Positions 8,863 through 20,824 of a DNA stretch of 37,431 bases are shown one piece after another (position 1 is the stretch's first letter; every line of letters starts with the position of its first letter). The DNA is from Frankia nepalensis. Its GTDB lineage: Bacteria; Actinomycetota; Actinomycetes; Frankiales; Frankiaceae. The stretch lies in NCBI RefSeq assembly GCF_016786325.1, contig NZ_JADWYU010000110.1, forward strand, positions 1 through 37,431. The letters are read 5' to 3'. A model generated the notes under the pieces. It did not search any database. It worked only from the letters and a program-made list of their open reading frames with translations, and had not been told where the DNA came from. The position numbers were made by a program, and so were the translations under genes.

Positions 8863-10752
8863 GTGGCACTGCAGCCAGGGAAGGGGAAGGTCGAGGGCAA
8901 GCACTACCTGCCGTCCACCCCGGAGACGGTCAGCTGGGGGGAGCTGCCGACCGCGCGCACCCGGCCGGTGCTGACCGTCGACACCGGGGCCACCCTCACC
9001 ATCGACACGGTCAGCCAGGAAGGCATCCTGGAGGACCAGGGCCGCGACCCGGACGCCTACTTCGGCCGCCACGGCGTCACCCCCGCCGAGGTGCTCGAGG
9101 ACGCCAGGGCGATCGCCGCCTCCGGTATCCCGCACCGCTTCGGCGTCGACGGCCCGCACGTCGTGACCGGGCCGGTGTTCGTGCGCGGCGCCGAGCCGGG
9201 TGACGTGCTGCGCGTCGAGGTCATGTCGCTGCTGCCGCGCGCCCGCTACGGGATCATCTCCAACCGGCACGGGCAGGGCCTGCTCGCCGGGGAGTTCCCC
9301 GAAGGCCCCCCGCCGGACGACGCCGCCGACTCCCGGCACTGGGAGAACTACCGCACGGTCAGCAGCTTCTGCGCGGTGGAGCGCCGGCGCGGCAAGCTGT
9401 TCGGCGCGCTCGACGCGGGGGGCGGCGCCCGCGTGCGCTTCCCGCTCGTCCCGTTCATGGGGATCATGGCCGTCGCCGTGGACCTTGGCGCGAACGGCGC
9501 CGAGGCGGACCTCGCCACCTCCGCCATTCCCTCCACCTCGGTCGGCCTGCACGGCGGCGCGCTGGACTGCCGGGAGCTGGGGGCCGGCTCCCGGCTCTAC
9601 CTGCCCGTGCAGGTCCCCGGGGCGCTGTTCGCCGTCGGCGACCCGCACTACGCGGCCGGGGACGGCAAGATCGGGCTCACCGCGCTCGAGGGCCCGCTGC
9701 GGGCCACCTTCCGGCTCACCACGCTGCGCGAGCCGGCCGCGCGGGCGGCCCTCGGCTCGCTGCGGGAGCCGTTCGTCGAGACCGACACCTACTGGCTCAC
9801 GATCGGGCTGGACGTCGACGTCACCGAAGCGGTGCGGCGGGCCGCCCGGTCGGCGGTGCTGTTCCTGTCCAGCCGGCTCGGCCTGGAACGCGCCGCCGCG
9901 CTGGCCTACCTGTCGGCCGCCGCCGACGTCGGGATCAGCCAGGTCGTCAACGGCGTCCACACCGCCTACTGCCGGATCCGCCGCGCGGACTTCCCCGATC
10001 AGGTGCCGGTCCGGCCGCGGCTGCCGCGTGCCTCGCTCGGCCGGCTGGTCAGCACCGGCGACGACCTCGAGGACGACGCGTTCGACCTGGACCCGCAGCC
10101 GGAGCCCGACGCGGCCGCCCGCGACGTCACCGGCCGCCACGGCGGCGGCCGAGGCCGCCCGGCCGGGGCGGCCCGCGACCGGGTACGCGCCGCTGGCGCC
10201 GATCAGGTCGACGTCGCCTCGGGCACCGGCGAGGCGGACGCCGCGTCCGGCGCCCAGTCCGAGGCCGCGTCCGGCGCCGCCCAGTCCGATGCCTCGTCCG
10301 GCGCCGCCCAGGCCGAGGCCGCGTCTGGCACCCAGGCCGATGCCTCGTCCGGCGTCGGCGAGGCGGATGCCGCGCCCGCCGAGCCAGCCGACGCCGTGCC
10401 CGCCGTCCGGGCCGGGTCTCGCGTCGGCGCCGCGCCCGGCGCCCGCGCCGCGTCCGCGCCCGGCGACGAGGACCGGCTCGCGGGCGACGGAGCCGAGGGC
10501 GACGAGCTCGATGGCGGCCGCCTCGACGAGGAGGGGCCTCTCGGCCAGGTCCCCCCGCGTGACCGGGACGGGCAGCGTGACCGGGACGGGCAGGGTGACC
10601 AGGACGGGCAGCGGGACGGGGACGGCGGCGAGTCGACTCACCCGGACGGGCCTGAGGCCGCCGCGCTCCCGACGCCGCCCACCCCGCGCGGCGCGCGCAA
10701 GGCGACCAGCGGCCGCCCCGTCCCCGGCCGGCCCGCCGGCGCCGGCCGCTGA
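8863..10752 (+). CDS. Acetamidase/formamidase family protein with long repetitive C-terminal tail
   Basis: 629 residues. Residues 1 to about 380 form a complete acetamidase/formamidase (FmdA/AmdA-type) domain, a family that hydrolyses short amides to ammonia and the acid. Recognisable pieces are GPVFVRGAEPGDVLRVEV near 104, PFMGIMAVA near 200, ATSAIPSTSVGLHGGALDCRE near 222 with the conserved GG, VPGALFAVGDPHYAAGDG near 250, and AYLSAAADVGISQVVNGVH near 347. After about residue 385 comes a roughly 245-residue low-complexity tail rich in Ala, Ser, Glu, Asp and Gln with two repeat types, then Asp/Gln/Arg-rich hexads. The tail is absent from ordinary family members and should be disordered. The start is GTG at 8863 behind a weak GGGTAGGG. 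The substrate is unknown. The gene converges on the helicase gene, 64 bp away. Confidence 0.85.
   Translation: MALQPGKGKVEGKHYLPSTPETVSWGELPTARTRPVLTVDTGATLTIDTVSQEGILEDQGRDPDAYFGRHGVTPAEVLEDARAIAASGIPHRFGVDGPHVVTGPVFVRGAEPGDVLRVEVMSLLPRARYGIISNRHGQGLLAGEFPEGPPPDDAADSRHWENYRTVSSFCAVERRRGKLFGALDAGGGARVRFPLVPFMGIMAVAVDLGANGAEADLATSAIPSTSVGLHGGALDCRELGAGSRLYLPVQVPGALFAVGDPHYAAGDGKIGLTALEGPLRATFRLTTLREPAARAALGSLREPFVETDTYWLTIGLDVDVTEAVRRAARSAVLFLSSRLGLERAAALAYLSAAADVGISQVVNGVHTAYCRIRRADFPDQVPVRPRLPRASLGRLVSTGDDLEDDAFDLDPQPEPDAAARDVTGRHGGGRGRPAGAARDRVRAAGADQVDVASGTGEADAASGAQSEAASGAAQSDASSGAAQAEAASGTQADASSGVGEADAAPAEPADAVPAVRAGSRVGAAPGARAASAPGDEDRLAGDGAEGDELDGGRLDEEGPLGQVPPRDRDGQRDRDGQGDQDGQRDGDGGESTHPDGPEAAALPTPPTPRGARKATSGRPVPGRPAGAGR
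10200..10390 (+). repeat. Degenerate coding repeat, ASG(A)xQxEAAS type
   Basis: About seven imperfect 8-10 residue units built from EADAASG, QSEAASGA, AQSDASSGA, AQAEAASG and QADASSG are encoded head to tail in the acetamidase tail. The DNA repeats as GCCTCGTCCGGCG-like words. This indicates expansion by slippage or unequal exchange. Confidence 0.8.
10558..10630 (+). repeat. 18-bp tandem repeat encoding RDRDGQ hexads
   Basis: Units start at 10558, 10576 and 10594, with a partial one at 10612. The first two are identical (CGTGACCGGGACGGGCAG) and the third differs at two bases. They encode acidic/basic hexapeptides near the C-terminus of the acetamidase-like protein. Confidence 0.85.
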
Positions 10753-10816
10753 CGGTCCCCGTCCACGAGCCGCTCGGACCGACCGCCTCGCCGCTTTCCG
10801 CCCCGACGCTCCCGCC

Positions 10817-13800
10817 CTACGCCAGGTCGTCGTCGAGGCCGTCGAGCTCGGACAGCGCGATCGGGGCCCAACGGCGGGTGACGTCGCCCGCCTCGGCGCG
10901 GACCGCCTCGGCCCGAGCGGCCAGGTTCAGCTCGTCGGTGGCCGGCGGCGGTGCCGACCAGCCCATGGTGGCCGCCGCGTCCTCGGCATCCGGGGGCATT
11001 TCGGCGGCCGGCCGTGGCGCGGTCGCGGCCATGCCGAGGGAGACGCCCGCGCCACCCGGCTGGCCGGGCGCCGCCTGGCCGCCGACGCCGGGCGTGCTGG
11101 CGGCGCCAGCGGCGCCGGAGGGGGCGATCCCGGCCGCGGCCAGCCGGGGCCACAGGCCGGCGAGGGCGGACGCCGGATCGCTTTCGAAGTCGGACTGGCG
11201 GATCCGCCAGAAGGGCCAGCCCGCGCGGCGCAGCTGACGTTCCCGGGCGAAGTCGTGGGCGACCTGCTCGGGGGTGCCGACCTCGTCGCCGTCGCACTCG
11301 ACGGCGAGCCGGGCCCGTCCGCCGGCCACCACCAGGTCGATCCGGCGGCCGTTCACCTCGACCTGCGGTGCCACCCGGTAGCCGGCGCGCACCAGCTCGC
11401 GGAACACCCGCTGCTCGAACAGCGAGTCGAAGCGCGGATGCGGGATGTCCGGGGCGACCTCGTCGAGCCGCGGCGGCTGGTCGGCGTCCGACCGCCCGGC
11501 GTGGCCGCGCGACAGCACGTAGCTCAGGTAGTTGTGCCGCAGGTCGCCGGGATCCAGGTCGTCCAGGTTCACCGAGTGGAACAGCCACACCTGGTCGCGG
11601 GCGCGCGAGGCGGCGACGTTGAACCGGCGCTGGTACTCCTGCCTGGTCAGCGCCATCGTCGGCGTGCCGGGCGCGACCACCATCGACAGGAACACCACGT
11701 CGCGCTCGTCGCCCTGGAAGTCCGGCGGCGTGCCGACCCGCAGCCGGCGGCGCTGCTGCTCGGCCGCCGACATCCGGGCGGCCAGCAGGGACCGGATCAG
11801 CTCGGCCTGCCCGCCGCCCTGCAGGACGACGACGCCGAACGAGGCGCCGTCGTGGCGGGGGTCGGCCGCGCTGGCGAGCACGTGGGAGACCAGTGCCTCC
11901 GCCTCGGCCGGGTTGCGCAGCGCGCCCGCCACGCCGGTGGTGTGGGCGTGCGGGACGTAGCGGGCGCGCAGCGGCGGCAGCCGGTCGGCGCCGAACTGGC
12001 GCAGCGGCACCAGCGGCGCGTCCCGGTAGAACATCGCCGACGACCACTCGATGATCTCCGGCATGCAGCGGAAGTGCTCGCGCAGCCGGATCACCTCGCC
12101 GAACCGGGTCCGCAGCAGGCTGAACAGGCTCGAGCGCGGGGTGAACGAGACGCGCAGCCAGCCCGGCAGGTCGGGCAGCAGCGCGTCGAGCCGGCGGAAC
12201 ACCTGGTCCAGCGCGTCGTCCTCGCCATCGGCGCCGAGCCCACCGGCCCCGGCGCCCCTGCCTGATCCGAGGTCCCCACCCGGTGGGCGAAGTCGATCTG
12301 GCAGGCCCGCTGGGAGGTCCGCGGCGGGCTTGGCCGAGGTGACCGGCAGGGCCACCGGAGGGGTGCACTGGCGGTCGTCGCCCACGATGATCACCCTGGG
12401 GGCGAGCCAGAGCAGGAACAGGCTGTCCAGGCCCGCCTGGCTGCCCTCGTCGACGATCACGACGTCGAAGCTGTCGCGCACCGCGGGGATCGTGGCGAGC
12501 ACCTCGGCGATCGGCATCACCCAGGCGGGCACCGCCGTCTGGGCGAGCGCCATGGCCTCACGCGCGGCCTGCCGGTAGCGCTCGGCGTGCCGGCCGGCGA
12601 GCCGTCCGCCGGCGGCGACGGCGTCCGCGTAGGCGCGCAGCGCGGCCGACTCGCGGGTACCCATCCGCTCCAGGCAGTGCCGCCACGCCTTCGCCCCGGC
12701 GAGCTCGGCGGTGGCGGCGCCGACCGCGTCCTCGGCCGCGTCGAGCTGGGTGTCGAGGTCCCCGACTCCGAGCCCTCCGACCTGGAGGCCCCCGACTTCG
12801 AGGCCCCCGGTGGTGCCGTCGGCGGCGCGGCGGGCCGCGTCGGCGTCGGCGAGCCAGCCGGCGGCCAGCGCCCAGGCCCACGCCTCGTCGAACCGGTCCA
12901 GCCGCCGCCGCCAGCCATCGTGGTCCGGCTCGGCCAGGCCGGCGGCGGCGACCAGCAGGTCCGCCAGCCCAGGGTGGGCGCGCGTCAGCCGGTCGAGCAG
13001 CTCGGCGCGGCGGGCGGACGCCTGGCGGGCGGCGAGCGCGTCGAGCAGGGCCAGCCGGGCGGTCCGGTAGCCGGCGAGGTCGCGGGTGGCGAGCGCCCCG
13101 GCGACCCGGCGCAGCTCGGCGGCCGGGGCGCCCGGTTCGCGGACCCGCTGGTGGATCTCCCAGCTCGCCGACCTCCCAGATCCGCTTCGCGGATCCGGCA
13201 GGAACCCTGCCGCGGACCGGGCGGAGACTCCGGATCCGGCGGGAACCGCGGGCCGCGCCGGTCCGTCGGCCTCCCAGATCGCCGGCCTTCCGGGCCGCCG
13301 GTCTGGTGGGAACCCCGTCCCCGATCCGGCGGGAGCCCCGGCGGCGGCGCGCAGGCTCGCTCCCAGCCGGTCGATCTCGTCGCTGGCGGCGGTGGCCGCG
13401 AGCCGCCGCCGGGCGAGCTCCACCGCGCCGGACAGGTCGCGCAGCGCCGCCGCCGAGCCGAGGTCGACGATCTCCGTGTCGCCGTACGCGCCCACGGGGT
13501 TGTCCCGGTCGCGCGCGGCGGCCATCAGCACGGCGCGGATCCGGTCGCGCGCGGCGACGACGGTGGCGACGACGGCGAGCGCGTCGCGCGCCTCGGTCAG
13601 CCGGGCGAGCCGGACCTCCGGCGGCGGCGGCGCGGCTTCGCCGGCCACGTCGCCCGGCTCGCCGGGTGATCCGCCGGGCGGGCCGCCGAACCCGACGGGA
13701 ACACCCGCGAGCGCCCACGCGCGGGCGGCGGCGTCGAGCGCCGCCTCGGCCCGCAGCCGGATCAGCACCAGGTCCAGCAGCTCCGGCGTCGTCGGCGCCA

Positions 13801-16288
13801 CCCCGTCGACCGTCGCCGCCGTCAGCAGGTCGGCCGCGTCCCTCTGCGCCCGGGAGCGGAACATCCGGCGCAGGTTGCCGCCGTCGTCCAGGTGCGCCCG
13901 CAGCGCCTCGCCGGCGGCCAGCAGCCGGGCGGCCGGCTCACCCGTCCCGTCGACCGCCGCGGCCGTCACCGCGGGCGGCAGCGTGACGTCGCGCAGGCCC
14001 AGGGCCGTGAGCGCCTCGGCCGCCTCGGCGAGCGCCGGCGCGGCGGCGGCCACCTTGTTCCAGACCGCCGCGTCCCGTCCGGTCAGCGCGTCGTCGAGCG
14101 CCCGCGGCAGCCAGGGGGCGCGCCGGCCGGCCTGGCGCGCCGTCCGCAGCGCCCGGGTGACCGCGTCGACAGCGACCGCGAGGCGCTCGATGTCGTCCGT
14201 GCCGAGCATGCCCAGCGCCTCGGCGACGTCCTCGACCGCCGCTCCGGCCGCGGCCCGGGCGGCGGCGGCCGCCTCGGCCACGGCGGAGCGCTCGCGCTCC
14301 AGCAGGAGCTCGACCGCGTCCACGCCCGGCAGGGTGATCTCCCCGAGGCGCACCGCCTCCTCGTCGTCGACCCGAGCCCCGGGAACCCCGGCGGTGCCCG
14401 GCGCCGCGCCGGCGGTGACGGCGCTCAGCAGCGTCCACAGCTCGCCGGCCTCGGCCGCGGTCAGCGGCGCGCGCGGCGGCGCGGGCTGGCGCGCGGCCGG
14501 CCGGGCGGCGCCGGTGCCGGGGGAGCCCGCATCCGGCCGGGGGACCGGGAGCGGGAGCCAGCCGTGCTCGGCACGCTCGCGGCGAACCCGCGCGGCGATC
14601 GCGCCGCGCGTCCCGGACCAGCCGGGGGCGACCTCGGTCTCCGGATGGCCGACGGCCTCGGCCGCGCGGCGCCGCTGGATGGTCGCCGTCAGCTCGTCGC
14701 GGCGCGCGATCGCGGCGTCCCGGCGGGCGCGCGCCGCGTCGATCCGGCGAGCCTGGCCGTCCGGGTGGTAGGCGGCCTTCTCCGCGGCCAGCGCGCTGAT
14801 GCTGGCGGCGAGCTCGGCCGCGCCCAGCGCCGGGGCCCCTTGCGGACCGGCGTCGCCGACCGCGAGGGCCGTGGGCTCGGTGAGCGACACGCACAGCCGC
14901 CGCAGCGACTCCGGCAGCTTGTCCCGCAGCACCCGCAGCGCCTGCGCCTTCTGGCTGGTGACCAGCACCCGCTGTCCCTCGGCCAGCAGCGCCGACACCA
15001 GGTTCGCGATGGTGTGCGTCTTGCCGGTGCCGGGCGGGCCCTCCACCACGACCCCGCTGTCATGGCGCAGCCGCTCCATGACGTGTGCCTGCTCCGGGTT
15101 GGCCGGCAGCGGGAACAACGGGTCGTCCGAGAGCTGACCGGGGCTGGCCGCGCCCTCCGCGGCCAGCCACGCCAACCGCTCGCCGGCCTCCAGCGTCTCC
15201 ACCAGCTGGACGAGCCCGAGCGGCGGGCGGCCTTCTCCGCGCAGCGCGTCGAGCATCTGCTCGTAGTAGTTCAGCAGCGCCGCGTTGCCGCGGGCGCGCA
15301 GCACCAAGGCCGGGGCGAGGTCGATGCGTGGCCGGTCGGTCGGCGGGCCGGGCGGCTGCCAGGCGGGGGAGTAGCCATCGTGGCCGACGTCGAGCGCCAG
15401 CGTCAGCCAGTCGCGCAGCAGCCGCTCGTCGTCCCCGCCGAGCGGCGCGGCCGGCCGGGCGCGCAGCCGCTCGTGCAGCGCGTTGGTGCGCTCCTCGTGG
15501 AAGGCGGCGAGCCCGTCCAACAGGGCGCCGTCCTCCAGCCGGGTCGCGACCCCTTCGGGCACCCGCAGCCGGATCGCGGAGGTCACCGGGTCGACCTCGA
15601 CCGCGAGCCGGGTGGTCAGCAGGTGGCGGCGCAGCGTCCGGCCGTCCGGGGCGCGCCAGGAGAGCAGCCCGGTGGCGAGCACCAGCTCCAGCCCGTCGCC
15701 CTCCTGCGCGAGCCGGCCGGCCACGCCGTGCAGCACGCCGTGCAGGGCGCGCCGGTCCGCGTCAGCCCTCGCCCGGCCGGCCCAGATCTGCCAGGTGGGC
15801 AGCCAGTCCTGGTAGGCCTCGGGCACCTCGGGCCGGTCCACGAGCCGGACCGGCTCGCCGAATCCCTCGACCACCGGCTGGCCACCGGGCCGGCGCGGAA
15901 CCCCGTCCGGCCAGGCCCCGTCCGGCCACGGCCCGTCGGACCAGCCGGGGCGGGAACGCAGGCTGGTCTCGCGCAGCGGGGGTGAGTCCGACGGCATGTC
16001 GCCCGGCTCGGGCAGCACCACCCAGCCGGCCAGGGTCTCCGGCAACGGTGGCGGCGACGGCAGCACGGCCGCGGCCGGCGCCTCCAGCGCCACCTCGCCC
16101 GCGGTCGCGTGCTCGAACAACGACACCCCGCCGGGCAGCTCCGAAAGCCACACCACCAGCGGGTTGTCCTCGACCGTCGGCACCTGGTCGGCCTGGGACA
16201 GCGCCAGCTCGCGCAGGAACCGCACCAGCCGGTGACACCGGTTGGTGAGCATGGCGAACCGTTCCTGCTCAGCCGACGCCGCCGTCAT
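10817..16288 (-). CDS. Giant SF1 (Upf1/Dna2-like) helicase with C-terminal PD-(D/E)XK-type nuclease domain
   Basis: 1823 residues from ATG 16288, chosen because GGAGGG sits 5 nt upstream; an in-frame start at 16336 lacks this. Walker A GPPGTGKTHT is near 417-425, an 850-residue insertion follows, then Walker B VVIVDEGSQ near 1270, motif III VGDDRQCTPP, LREHFRCMPEII, FQGDERDVVFLS, and motif VI RRFNVAASRAR near 1560. These are Upf1/Dna2-like SF1 helicase motifs. The C-terminus (about 1615-1725) has FEQRVFRELV, RRIDLVV and LAVECDGDE, followed by WRI, fitting a Vsr/DUF559/MTES_1575-like nuclease fold with E, D and ExD acidic residues. Such fusions act on DNA and some belong to phage-defence systems; the role here is inferred. 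Two dispersed-repeat clusters and two mini tandem repeats lie in its linkers. It diverges from the EndoQ-UvrD gene. Confidence 0.85.
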   Translation of the reverse strand: MTAASAEQERFAMLTNRCHRLVRFLRELALSQADQVPTVEDNPLVVWLSELPGGVSLFEHATAGEVALEAPAAAVLPSPPPLPETLAGWVVLPEPGDMPSDSPPLRETSLRSRPGWSDGPWPDGAWPDGVPRRPGGQPVVEGFGEPVRLVDRPEVPEAYQDWLPTWQIWAGRARADADRRALHGVLHGVAGRLAQEGDGLELVLATGLLSWRAPDGRTLRRHLLTTRLAVEVDPVTSAIRLRVPEGVATRLEDGALLDGLAAFHEERTNALHERLRARPAAPLGGDDERLLRDWLTLALDVGHDGYSPAWQPPGPPTDRPRIDLAPALVLRARGNAALLNYYEQMLDALRGEGRPPLGLVQLVETLEAGERLAWLAAEGAASPGQLSDDPLFPLPANPEQAHVMERLRHDSGVVVEGPPGTGKTHTIANLVSALLAEGQRVLVTSQKAQALRVLRDKLPESLRRLCVSLTEPTALAVGDAGPQGAPALGAAELAASISALAAEKAAYHPDGQARRIDAARARRDAAIARRDELTATIQRRRAAEAVGHPETEVAPGWSGTRGAIAARVRRERAEHGWLPLPVPRPDAGSPGTGAARPAARQPAPPRAPLTAAEAGELWTLLSAVTAGAAPGTAGVPGARVDDEEAVRLGEITLPGVDAVELLLERERSAVAEAAAAARAAAGAAVEDVAEALGMLGTDDIERLAVAVDAVTRALRTARQAGRRAPWLPRALDDALTGRDAAVWNKVAAAAPALAEAAEALTALGLRDVTLPPAVTAAAVDGTGEPAARLLAAGEALRAHLDDGGNLRRMFRSRAQRDAADLLTAATVDGVAPTTPELLDLVLIRLRAEAALDAAARAWALAGVPVGFGGPPGGSPGEPGDVAGEAAPPPPEVRLARLTEARDALAVVATVVAARDRIRAVLMAAARDRDNPVGAYGDTEIVDLGSAAALRDLSGAVELARRRLAATAASDEIDRLGASLRAAAGAPAGSGTGFPPDRRPGRPAIWEADGPARPAVPAGSGVSARSAAGFLPDPRSGSGRSASWEIHQRVREPGAPAAELRRVAGALATRDLAGYRTARLALLDALAARQASARRAELLDRLTRAHPGLADLLVAAAGLAEPDHDGWRRRLDRFDEAWAWALAAGWLADADAARRAADGTTGGLEVGGLQVGGLGVGDLDTQLDAAEDAVGAATAELAGAKAWRHCLERMGTRESAALRAYADAVAAGGRLAGRHAERYRQAAREAMALAQTAVPAWVMPIAEVLATIPAVRDSFDVVIVDEGSQAGLDSLFLLWLAPRVIIVGDDRQCTPPVALPVTSAKPAADLPAGLPDRLRPPGGDLGSGRGAGAGGLGADGEDDALDQVFRRLDALLPDLPGWLRVSFTPRSSLFSLLRTRFGEVIRLREHFRCMPEIIEWSSAMFYRDAPLVPLRQFGADRLPPLRARYVPHAHTTGVAGALRNPAEAEALVSHVLASAADPRHDGASFGVVVLQGGGQAELIRSLLAARMSAAEQQRRRLRVGTPPDFQGDERDVVFLSMVVAPGTPTMALTRQEYQRRFNVAASRARDQVWLFHSVNLDDLDPGDLRHNYLSYVLSRGHAGRSDADQPPRLDEVAPDIPHPRFDSLFEQRVFRELVRAGYRVAPQVEVNGRRIDLVVAGGRARLAVECDGDEVGTPEQVAHDFARERQLRRAGWPFWRIRQSDFESDPASALAGLWPRLAAAGIAPSGAAGAASTPGVGGQAAPGQPGGAGVSLGMAATAPRPAAEMPPDAEDAAATMGWSAPPPATDELNLAARAEAVRAEAGDVTRRWAPIALSELDGLDDDLA
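12255..12335 (-). repeat. Dispersed repeat cluster G (diverged, inside giant helicase gene)
   Basis: Read on the minus strand this contains GCGGACCTCCCAGCGGG, CCAGATCGACTTCGCCC and GGGGACCTCGGATC, the same modules as clusters D and E but more diverged and without an exact 16-mer core. It encodes a Pro/Gly/Asp-rich loop just after helicase motif III (VGDDRQCTPP) and before DALDQVFRRLD. Confidence 0.55.
12762..12806 (-). repeat. 15-bp mini tandem repeat inside giant helicase gene
   Basis: Three 15-bp units starting at 12762, 12777 and 12792 encode repeated VGGLx pentapeptides in the long insertion between Walker A and Walker B. Confidence 0.7.
13145..13345. repeat. Dispersed repeat cluster C (inside giant helicase gene)
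   Basis: On the plus strand GATCCGGCAGGAACCC starts at 13192, GATCCGGCGGGAACCG at 13233 and GATCCGGCGGGAGCCC at 13323, with CTCCCAG modules near 13157, 13173 and 13271. The host gene is on the minus strand, so the element is inserted in the opposite orientation to the gene. It is nevertheless read through in frame, giving a Pro/Ser/Gly/Arg segment with PAIWEA and SASWEIH remnants. Confidence 0.8.
15901..15944 (-). repeat. 15-bp mini tandem repeat in N-terminal part of giant helicase gene
   Basis: Three units (15901, 15916, 15931) of CCCGTCCGGCCAG type encode DGxWP-like pentapeptides (DGPWPDGAWPDG) around residues 115-130. Confidence 0.7.
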
Positions 16289-16340
16289 CCCAACCCTCCG
16301 GTCCCCGATCCCCCGAATAATCCTCCATGCCGTCACCGCG

Positions 16341-16421
16341 CCCGCCGGTCACCCGGCGAGGCCGCGTCCGCCGCGCTCCCACGGCGGGCCGTCGGTGGGA
16401 GCGCGGTGGGTGACCGGCGGG
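16341..16421. repeat. Nested perfect inverted repeat (26 paired bases)
   Basis: Outer arms CCCGCCGGTCACCC (16341-16354) and GGGTGACCGGCGGG (16408-16421) are perfect 14-bp complements. Inner arms CCGCGCTCCCAC (16371-16382) and GTGGGAGCGCGG (16395-16406) are perfect 12-bp complements around a 12-nt loop. Between outer and inner stems there are 16 unpaired nt on the left and 1 on the right. The structure could extrude as a cruciform or form an RNA hairpin in the leader of the minus-strand helicase gene, whose start is 53 nt away. Confidence 0.85.
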
Positions 16422-16464
16422 CCGTCCGGTGGGTGAGGTCGTGCTGTCGTCCCCCGGTGGCCCC

Positions 16465-16486
16465 GCCTCCGGGGCGGCCCGGAGGC
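16465..16486. repeat. 9-bp hairpin
   Basis: GCCTCCGGG (16465-16473) and CCCGGAGGC (16478-16486) pair perfectly around a GCGG tetraloop. It is the second of three hairpins in the divergent intergenic region. Confidence 0.7.
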
Positions 16487-16514
16487 CCCGCCGGCGGCGC
16501 GGGAGAATGTCCTT

Positions 16515-16545
16515 CGTCCCGGCGGGCGCTGGCGCTCCCGGGACG
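16515..16545. repeat. 8-bp hairpin
   Basis: CGTCCCGG (16515-16522) and CCGGGACG (16538-16545) pair perfectly around a 15-nt loop. It is the third hairpin in the divergent intergenic region, directly before repeat cluster D. Confidence 0.6.
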
Positions 16546-16547
16546 GT

Positions 16548-16760
16548 GGGCGCGGATCCGCCGGATCGCGGACCTCCCAGCAGACCTCCCGGGTCGGCCT
16601 CGCCGATCCGGCGGGGACCCCGGGCCTGTGGACCCGCCCGATCGGCTCAGCCGATCCGGCGGGGACCTCGGACCCGGCGGGGACCCGTCGTCGAGCTGGC
16701 GGGGACTCGACCTCCCGGCAGGGACCCCGGGCTTCGCTGATTCGGGCAGGAACCCCGGGT
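16548..16760 (+). repeat. Dispersed repeat cluster D (upstream of EndoQ-UvrD gene)
   Basis: GATCCGGCGGGGACCC starts at 16605 and a one-base variant at 16653. Further diverged units carry GGCGGGGACC, CTCCCAGCAGACCTCCC and CCCGGGCTTCGC. The cluster ends only about 16 nt before the chosen start of the EndoQ-UvrD gene. Confidence 0.8.
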
Positions 16761-16776
16761 GGGAGGCGTGGCGAGC

Positions 16777-20604
<3,828 letters not shown>

Positions 20605-20608
20605 CGGA

Positions 20609-20642
20609 AACGGACGGGCGCGGCCAGTCCCGGACGTCCGTT
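20609..20642 (+). terminator. Hairpin just after the EndoQ-UvrD stop
   Basis: AACGGACG (20609-20616) and CGTCCGTT (20635-20642) are perfect 8-bp complements with an 18-nt loop. The stem starts 5 nt after the stop codon. Only TCTG follows, not a U-tract, so this is a probable but unproven terminator. Confidence 0.45.
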
Positions 20643-20674
20643 CTGCCCCGGTTGCCGGATCTGACCGAGTGGGG

Positions 20675-20736
20675 TTGAGGTACAACAAGGTGCCATACCA
20701 ACCGCACATGGACCGTTGAGAAGCCCTCCGGAGGGC
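20675..20736 (+). promoter_or_regulatory. Possible promoter and 14-bp palindrome upstream of methyltransferase gene
   Basis: TTGAGG (20675-20680) with TACCAA 15 nt later (20696-20701) is a weak promoter-like pair in a locally AT-richer patch. A perfect 14-bp palindrome GCCCTCCGGAGGGC follows at 20723-20736, about 90 nt before the methyltransferase ATG. It could be an operator or leader hairpin. Confidence 0.3.
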
Positions 20737-20824
20737 CGGTGACGAGCCGCCGCGCGCGGACCCGGCGCGCCGCCTGAACGGTGCCGACCTCCACCCGACC
20801 GCGCATGACCGGAGACCCAGCGCT

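Larger units (their letters stand above)
16289..16776. other. Structured divergent intergenic region between the two helicase-nuclease genes
   Basis: 488 bp between divergent starts. From left to right it carries a nested inverted repeat at 16341-16421, a 9-bp hairpin at 16465-16486, an 8-bp hairpin at 16515-16545 and dispersed-repeat cluster D at about 16548-16760. Promoters for both flanking genes must be here or in their leaders, but no clear -35/-10 pair is visible. A plus-strand open frame across it (16429-16740) is made largely of the repeats and is not a convincing gene. Confidence 0.6.

Noticed and set aside
8347-10641. 764-codon minus-strand frame opposite the acetamidase gene
   Set aside because: Gly/Arg-rich repeats are the mirror of the acetamidase tail repeats; there is no domain similarity.
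9200-12265. 1021-codon plus-strand frame across the acetamidase and helicase genes
   Set aside because: It spans two convergent real genes in shifted frames and is Pro/Arg/Ser-rich; it is a composition artefact.
16429-16740. 103-codon plus-strand ORF between the helicase genes
   Set aside because: It consists of hairpins and dispersed repeats and changes frame relation to any family; treated as noncoding.
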